DNA from: Ceratopteris richardii
Taxonomy: Eukaryota > Streptophyta > Polypodiopsida > Polypodiales > Pteridaceae
Length of the DNA stretch: 64,000 bases
Direction: 5' to 3'
Assembly: GCA_020310875.1 (NCBI GenBank)
Contig: CM035437.1
Location: forward strand, 52,690,527-52,754,526
Below, piece by piece: positions 57,700-64,000 of this stretch (position 1 is the first letter of the stretch; each line of letters begins with the position of its first letter). Below the pieces are notes generated by a model, which ran no database searches, was not told the DNA's origin, and saw only the letters and a program-made list of their open reading frames with translations. A program made the position numbers and the translations under genes.

Positions 57700-57930
57700 T
57701 ACTGATATATTTTGGTAGTGATGTGTGTGAACACACTAGGATCGTTGGGGCACTTTTTTCCATCTTTAGGAGGTTTTTTCCCCCAACTTGTATATATTTC
57801 TATAGCCTAACGAGTAACTTATCCTTGTGCATTCTAGTGGTAACACATTAAATATTGCATGTTGTGCTCCAAGCTTCTTCTTCTTCCTTGTTTTGTTCGC
57901 GTGCTTTTACACACATTTAACTCCAACTAT

Positions 57931-57945
57931 TGGTATCAGAGCAGG
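57931..57945 (+). promoter_or_regulatory. PBS of element F (initiator tRNA-Met)
   Basis: TGGTATCAGAGCAGG, standard for copia elements, 333 bases before the gag ATG. Confidence 0.9.
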
Positions 57946-58277
57946 TTGTCGCTTCATCTAGGGTGTCGTCAACACCCCTCCAGTCACAGTCTCAAAATCA
58001 CACAAAATTTGGTGAGCATACTCAAGGTGATTAGGAGATCAAAAAAGCTTCATTGTTTGGTGCCGAAATCATGATCTGAGCTCATCTCGGCCTCTGAAGG
58101 CACTATCGTAGTACTTGTACAAGCTATTTTGTCTTTTTGTTCCAACGATACATACAAGTTTCGGTTTGCTAGTATAAGCATCTCAAACTCTGCTATAGGT
58201 CTAGTAGAACTCGTCAGGGTAATTCTGTTCAACTTTTTCAGATATAGCCATTTTTTTGCATCAGGGTATTTTAGTCA

Positions 58278-59040
58278 ATGGCCATGGCTGAATGTAGTGG
58301 TGTATTTCGTATGTTGGTTGTTGAGGATAAGTTGGACGGTACCAATTACCCACTATGGGCTTATATGATGCAACATGTATTGGTTGCAAAAGGAATATGG
58401 AACATTGTGCAGGGTGTTGAAAAACGTCTTATTACACTTGCCATTACAGGTACTAAAGCTGATGCAGATGGCATTGACGATGTTGATATTCTTGAGATTC
58501 CTATTCGTGCTACAGTTTCTACTGCATCTACTGCAGAACAAATTTGTTGGGATGGCAAAAATGCTCAGGCACATGCATTGATAGCCTTGTCTATCAAACG
58601 TGCCATTATTCCTCACATTGGCTCTTGCAGAACAGTTAAGGATGCTTGGGATACACTTACCACATTGTACCAGGCTAGGAATAAGGCTCGTGTTGCTTAC
58701 CTCCAAAAATATTTGGAGAGTGAGCATATGAATGAAGGTGATTCTATGGACAGTTTTCTAACAAAGATCAAAGACTTGAAGAAACTGTTGATTTCTGCTA
58801 ATGAAGTTATACTAGATAGCTCACTTGTGCACACTGTTCTGAATGATCTTCCTGATTCATATCATGTTTTTGCTTCCACTCTTTGTTTGATGATGAAAGG
58901 CAATCCAAGTGCCTTGACATTTGAGGAGTTAGACTCTATTCTATTGCAAGAAGATTAGTCTAGGTAGAACAGGTCCATTATGCGTGTTGCAGATCAATCT
59001 TTCCTCGCTAGTTAGAAGGGCAGAGGTAAATGGAGCTCAT
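58278..59040 (+). pseudogene. Element F copia gag (UBN2-type)
   Basis: The ATG at 58278 opens 226 codons: LDGTNYPLWAYMMQHVLVAK and WDGKNAQAHALIALSIK are the usual N-terminal gag blocks, and VKDAWDTLTTLYQ, RVAYLQKYLESEHMNEGDSM and LVHTVLNDLPDSYHVF the central ones. The TAG at 58956 is followed in frame by two more TAGs (58965 and 59013) within NRSIMRVADQSFLAS. All three fall where related gags have Gln. No zinc knuckle is reached before the similarity ends. Confidence 0.88.
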
Positions 59041-61294
59041 CTAACTTCTCTCTCTAATAGAAGATTCAAGGGTTCTTGGGATGGTTCCTTTTTATCATCA
59101 ACAAAACCACCCGTAAGAAGATGAGGGATGTCATGAGGAGCTAGATCTAGTTCTTCATTCACAATGAAGAATGTGATTTCAATGAAAAATAGGTATTTTT
59201 CACCCATCTTACATTTCTTATTTAATTTCTTTATTAGTGGAAAGGTCTCATCAAGGAGGTGTCTTTCTTCCTCTGGAATTGCTTGGAACCGCTTCAAACA
59301 TTTTGCAAATACCTCATCACCTTTGTGAATGTAGTTGAGATCCATCATACGGTGGTATTTCGGTAGAGAAACACAATATATGAACTTTCATATATTGAAG
59401 TAGCTTCTCCAAGGCATCTGTGTTCATTTGCACTATACCATGGAGGTCAAGAACCTTGGACAGAAGATCATATAGGCCATGTTTTGCATAGTTGTAAAAG
59501 TGAGAAATGAGGAAACAAGACTCCTATTTATAGATCTTCTAGGATTTTTAAGTGATGGTTCCCACATTTAACAAGAATATCTTTTCTTAAAATTAGAATA
59601 GAAGTGAGTCTTAGCAAGAAAAATTTTATATGTGACATCACAACAAAGAAAATAAACAAAAGAATTCTCTTACAAGAAAAATATTGAGAATATACATACA
59701 CAAGTAAAATATAGCCAAAACCTTCATGAAGCAAATGTGAAAATATTTTCATTGCAAAAATAGATTTGTACATAGGTTTCACATTGTCTTTACATAAAAA
59801 TTGATAAGAATGTGGCAAAAGAGCTATGATAATAAAATTTTAGTCCCATCCATGCTCTAATTTGCAAGGACCTTGAATTTGCCTTCCAATGTCTTTCCAA
59901 TCTGTGGACATTTCATAATAAAGTAAAAATTTATGAAATTCATGAGCAATAATGATAGAATAAGATAATATATAAATGGAATCCAAATCTTACCTTGTTC
60001 CCTTGTCTACAAAATTTGAAATCATGAAGATCAGCATATCCCATGATAAGTAAGTGTTCTTTCAAGTTAGCCAAGTTCCAGTGCTCATTAACTAAAACCA
60101 TCTCCATATCATTGTTGGGTAGCTTTACATTAATTTCAAATGAAATTAAAGATCCTTCAAAGCTCTATAAGGGTATCCACTCTCCAAGTTTACACATCCA
60201 ACAATCATAATAAAATCTAATGTACAAAAAGATACGATGTTTTCAACAACAAAACCTTATACCTATGTCACCAATTTTACAACGATATCTATCCCCTTTT
60301 GACAATCATTTTACATAAACCCAATTTTCTCCTAGTTTACACATCCAACGATCATAATAAAATCTAACATACAAAGAGATATAATGTTTTAAATAGAAAA
60401 AACTTATACCTATGTCACCAATTTTACAATGACATCTATCCCCTTTTGACAATCCTTTTACATAACCTTCTACTAGCTCATATGCAATATCTTTACATAG
60501 GAACATTGTAGGAGTTTCTACAAAAGGAAGACCTTGAAATATGAAAATAGAGCAATGGGTTCGTAGAGTCCAATGTAGACCTATTGATCTAGAGACTCGT
60601 GTAAATTTCAAAGAGTTATGTATTTCCATTACCATCTTATGCTTGAAAGATGATATGAACCAAAAATCAAGTTGTGGCCACTCTAGACTAAGAATGGAAT
60701 CAACTTTAATAATCTTCAACCTTCCATAATCATCATTTATAGAAGGAACAATGTATTTGTGAGTGTAAAAGAAGATTCTTTCATGAATAAGTTTAGGAGG
60801 AGGTACACTTGGAAAGACTAATGTCCCAATGTCTACATCTAATGCTCTGAAAGTGCATGTAAGACTATGAAGTGGTTGCTCTTCCAATAAACTAAAAGGA
60901 AATATGATTATAACAAAGGAAAACATACTGAGATGACTAAGTAAGACATTTAACACCATGATGCATTGAAAATAGTATAGAAATACTCACAATGGATTGG
61001 ATATCTAGTTCTATTAGAGTTTTCCAACTTCATGGTTGACACTGTGAAGACATGTTGTACAATAGCAACACCACGTGTTTGCTGCTTAAAGCTTAAGAGC
61101 TTACCCTTCCAATGAAAATCCAAATTTCCATGATCTCGAACATGATGAGGACCAAATCCAAATGGTTGCATGTACACCCATGCACCTTTGCAAAACTCAT
61201 GTGGTAGCCAACTTCCTTCAATTGTTTTGATGTTTTGGCATGTCATTGTGTGAACTTCATCTTTTGGTCGCCTATGAGCTGTGAAGGTTTCCAT
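59037..61294 (-). pseudogene. Decayed multi-exon gene of unknown function
   Basis: Minus-strand coding segments in order: 61294-about 60993 (METFTAHRRPKDEVHTMTCQ) ending at a donor ATT|GTGAGT; about 60897-60410 beginning after TTTCCTTTTAG and ending near a donor ATAG|GTATAAG; about 60165-59993 (SFEGSLISFEINVKLPNNDM) between TTATAG and AAG|GTAAGA; about 59510-59340 (LYDLLSKVLDLHGIVQMNTD); and 59348-59037 (CLKRFQAIPEEERHLLDETF). Three good splice-site candidates support a real gene once. Phases do not join cleanly and frameshifts are present, so it is probably a pseudogene or captured fragment. I do not recognise any domain. Confidence 0.4.
60188..60480. repeat. Two-copy tandem duplication, 147-bp period
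   Basis: Copies start at GTTTACACATCCAAC (60188) and GTTTACACATCCAACG (60335) and stay 147 bases apart through GACAATC (60301 and 60448). They differ at roughly 10% of sites. The unit covers the putative exon end and intron of the minus-strand gene. Confidence 0.9.
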
Positions 61295-61921
61295 GGGAGT
61301 CCAAGTTGTTGTCGTTGCTACAGGTGGGAGGAGAAATAGAGCTTTTGTTGTATGGTAGGGAGAGAACAGAGGTGAGAAATATGACTTTTTGGTTTTTGGG
61401 TATGAAAATGGGAGTTTGAGGAGGAAAAGAGAGTTTTCTAAGTTATTTTGAAAAAAAACACTTTTTTAAGCTCTCATCATGCATAGACTTTGAGTTAGAA
61501 GTCAAAAATAACACTTTTGACCCCTGAAAAGTGATAGGGGTCATTTAGTGGTATTATGATGAGTTTTACAGCTTTTAAATTTTTTTTAATTTTTAAGCCC
61601 TGCTTGACTATGAGATTTCTTCTCTCTCTAGAAGAGAACCCTGATCCCCTCTTCCTCTTTCGGCTTAGTAATTTATAGGGTATAAATTGTGACGACCACC
61701 CTCTTCTAATTGGTCCATCACTAATCACTCCTTAATCTAAAAGGCCTATACAAGGTTCATTTTTGTTCTAATGCCATTAAGGGGACCACCATCTCCTAAG
61801 CTTGCATTTGTAATGCTCCCTAACTTTCTTGTGACCTACACATTTATTCAATATAATTAAAGCTTATTGTTTTTTGTAAACAACATATGAAGTTCGCTTG
61901 GTTCTTATCTCGACTCAATGA
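61295..61921. other. No feature recognised
   Basis: AT-rich, no convincing ORF on either strand. It could be the upstream region of the minus-strand gene remnant; no TATA box was assigned. Confidence 0.35.
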
Positions 61922-62225
61922 ATCTAGTATTTGTAGCATCATGTATTCCTAACATGGTTTTTTCAATGGAGGTTGTAAGACCTTTGTGTTTTCCATAGTT
62001 TGTATGGACCACTTCATCTTTGGTTTATTTACATGTTTTGAATCAGTAAGATACATTAAGCTGGTGAGAAAGGGATCTAGTATTTGTAGCATCATGTATT
62101 CCTAAGAGTTTTTTCAATGGAGGGTGTAAGACCTTTGTGTTCCTTAGTTTGTATGGACCACTTCATCTTTGGTTTATTTACATGTTTTGAATTAGTAAGA
62201 TACATTAAGTTGGTGAGAAAGTAAC
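61922..62225. repeat. Two-copy tandem duplication, about 153-bp period
   Basis: ATCTAGTATTTGTAGCATCA at 61922 recurs at 62075. Both copies continue to TGGTGAGAAAG with few substitutions and two small indels. Confidence 0.92.
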
Positions 62226-63485
62226 AGCACGCACCCCGGTTGAGTTTTCTCGATCTCTTTTCATCTTCCAAAACCTGAGGTATACCTGGTTATGCAGAGT
62301 TAAAACATGGGTGTAAAGATACAGCTGTACACAATATTGTTCTCTGTATCTACCACACAGCAGAAACAATATTTTTTTCCAAAGAATTATGGAGCAACTA
62401 CGAATTACAATTATTCAGATCTTGTGCTATCATGTTTCGACTCAACAAACACATGTGAAAAGATACATTTGACTGAAAAGATACATTTGACAGAAACAAA
62501 CTGATGGCATGATGGATATATACACAATATCATCTTCAAAGTCACTTTAGTTTCTTTAATCTTGTTGAATGTTTCCAGACCTGGCTCTTGAGCGCTGTCA
62601 TTTATTCTCTTTCTCGAAAAAAGTTTGCAGCATCTCTTTATCTCTGGATTACGCACAAACCAGTTTAGTGCTTTTCACAAAGGCAAACGCAGTGGTTTCT
62701 TCTTGTCCTTGTTGACACACAAACAGATCATGATTTATTCTCCATTATCTCCCGAACTCAAAACAACATGTACAACTTCATAACTTGTTCTGTATAAAAA
62801 GATGTATGTTCTGCTATTTGCTAATCATAGGTGTATCATGCCACCAAAGTTAAATGATTCTGAAATGGGAGCATTCCGATGCAACCATATGAGAAGAAAT
62901 GTTCCGATTTGAAACTCAAAATCATCATGTTGCAGAGCGAATTTTATAAAGCAAAATTTTTGTTCCGTGTGTCTTTTTAATGTTGCAAGTATATGGTCTT
63001 TTAAGATTGCTAGTGTCCAGAATCTATTCCCAAAATATTCAGCGTACCATTTATGAAAAAAGTAGTTCAGATATTTATCATATGAAGTGAGACACGATCT
63101 GAAGTTTTCATATGATGTATAGTCAATGTTCTTAATGTCAACATTAGATGACATTTTCCTCCTTTGGAGAGGCGTAGGTTCAATTCCTGATGGCTGCACT
63201 GGCAGAACGCCCTTTATCATGTGCTATGATGAGATGTTAAACCAGCTCCCTTTGGAGATTAGCTGGCCTTCAAGCACTCTTGGTGGACTTCATTGGCAAT
63301 GGCAAGGGCCATGCTCGCTGCGACAGGGCCGACTTCAACTCAAACCAGTCTCTTCGTCTGGATGGAAATAGGGCTGTCCCTACACAGTTCATACCCTTTA
63401 CGAGTCTTAGGGCTATGATCATCCCATGTAGGTGCTTAGCATTCTACACCTGCTTGTGTGGGATTTGGGGGGTCCCATGGATACA
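62226..63485. other. No gene recognised
   Basis: No convincing ORF. A 19-base direct repeat of AAAAGATACATTTGAC lies near 62458-62495. GGTTCAATTCC at 63177-63187 looks like a Pol III box B, but no box A lies at the right distance. Confidence 0.35.
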
Positions 63486-63595
63486 ATGCCCTTCATATTG
63501 TACTTTGAATTAATTCAAGCTCTCAAGAAGAGTAGATGGTACTATGCCCTTCAGATTGTAATTTCAATTAATTCAAGCTACCGGGAAGAGTAGAT
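63486..63595. repeat. Two-copy tandem duplication, 58-bp period
   Basis: ATGCCCTTCA at 63486 and 63544, AATTAATTCAAGCT and GAAGAGTAGAT in both copies, with several substitutions. A T run and an A run (63611-63641) follow. Confidence 0.85.
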
Positions 63596-63641
63596 CGCAA
63601 GATCGAACTTCTTTTTTTTTCAACCAAAAAAAAAAAAACAG

Positions 63642-64000
63642 AAAAGATCCTGTTGCATCTATTCACAAACTCTATGCCCCTCTCTGACATTCCTTAAAAT
63701 TGCTGCGTGAATAATCTTATTGGGTCTACTATAAATGCCATGTAAATCAGCACTAATCCCTAGAGTAATCTCACCATTCTATCTTTAGATAACATAAAAA
63801 ATGAATTATCTTGAGCAAACATTCACAGTGAATCGCATGAGATATCTGATGTCAAATACTAGGCTGACTTGAGAGAGATGCTATCTGATATATGAAAAAC
63901 ATAAGCAATAATTGTCAAATGCATGATAAGCATATTGTGCATACTCTCTAATTTAAAGTTAGGAAATTATACATCCAATTATGAATCGATGCTCATGTGA
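63642..64000. other. No feature recognised
   Basis: AT-rich, no ORF or repeat seen up to the window end. Confidence 0.4.

Larger units (their letters stand above)
57700..59040 (+). mobile_element. Element F: Ty1/copia fragment (LTR end, PBS, gag)
   Basis: A likely 5' LTR end (to about 57929, with TATATATTTCTATA near 57788) is followed by TGGTATCAGAGCAGG and a copia-type gag. No protease, integrase or RT follows: similarity ends around 59040, so the element is truncated at its 3' side. The LTR start was not found. Confidence 0.8.

Noticed and set aside
61495..61728. Minus-strand 77-codon ORF and other small ORFs in 61300-64000
   Set aside because: No motif, no codon bias visible, typical length for chance ORFs in AT-rich DNA.
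63177..63187. SINE or tRNA gene at GGTTCAATTCC
   Set aside because: No box A at the required distance and no flanking duplication was found.

Overview
This window looks like nuclear DNA of a land plant with a large, retrotransposon-packed genome. A gymnosperm is my best guess, from the nesting density, the lack of intact cellular genes and the absence of any compact gene; the species cannot be read from the sequence. I found no intact host gene. Most of the window is LTR retrotransposons inserted into one another. I labelled them A to F, plus a mini-element (TRIM) and an old relic (D').

Layout. (1) 1-15775: element A, plus strand, Ty3/gypsy of the Athila/Tat type, with its 5' LTR outside the window. 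Order: leader minisatellite, gag, zinc knuckles, protease 1, RT, RNase H, integrase with two HHCC fingers, a second retropepsin-like domain, a tail of IWVPK-like repeats, a very long third ORF (ORF3, about 1,465 codons) and the 3' LTR. It is broken by several stops and frameshifts. (2) 15776-16367: an LTR of the same family in inverted orientation, forming a large palindrome with A's LTR. (3) about 16380-18882: D', a decayed minus-strand relative of element D. (4) 18883-32667: element B, minus strand, with 832-bp LTRs, a tRNA-Asp-type PBS, a PPT, a hairpin array in its leader, gag-PR-RT-RNase H and ORF3. It has no integrase and no second protease. (5) 32693-33254: a 562-bp TRIM with 140-bp LTRs. 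(6) 33293-35111: element E, a minus-strand chromovirus fragment (integrase plus chromodomain). (7) 35112-51290: element C, plus strand, same family as A. It lost gag, starts inside E's integrase, and is itself interrupted by D. (8) 43937-50695: element D, plus strand, with 545-bp LTRs identical by eye, a perfect TCCCC target duplication, a PBS and a PPT, but no coding capacity. (9) 51293-64000: an E-type LTR fragment, an L1-type LINE RT remnant, a copia element fragment (F, gag only), two unrecognised decayed gene-like regions and small tandem duplications.

The candidate new system is element D. Just after its PBS it carries four antisense tRNA-like units spaced 162-165 bp apart. Each has a box B motif and a run of four or five T 13-15 nt past the predicted tRNA-like 3' end. 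Each D LTR also holds a sense tRNA-like segment with box A and box B 44 nt apart. The unrelated TRIM also has a tRNA-like segment in its LTRs. This suggests non-coding LTR elements that carry RNA polymerase III-type modules, comparable in idea to the 5S-bearing Cassandra TRIMs but tRNA-based.

The second theme is the A/B/C lineage: an ORF3 of unknown function shared by all three, a second protease after the integrase, duplicated integrase zinc fingers, and leaders with arrays built on an ATCGCGAT/AATCGTG palindrome. Every protein-coding element here carries disabling mutations. B (about 1.9% LTR divergence) and D (no visible divergence) are the youngest insertions and neither could have encoded its own integration machinery in its present form. 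All comparisons were made by eye; no search was run.
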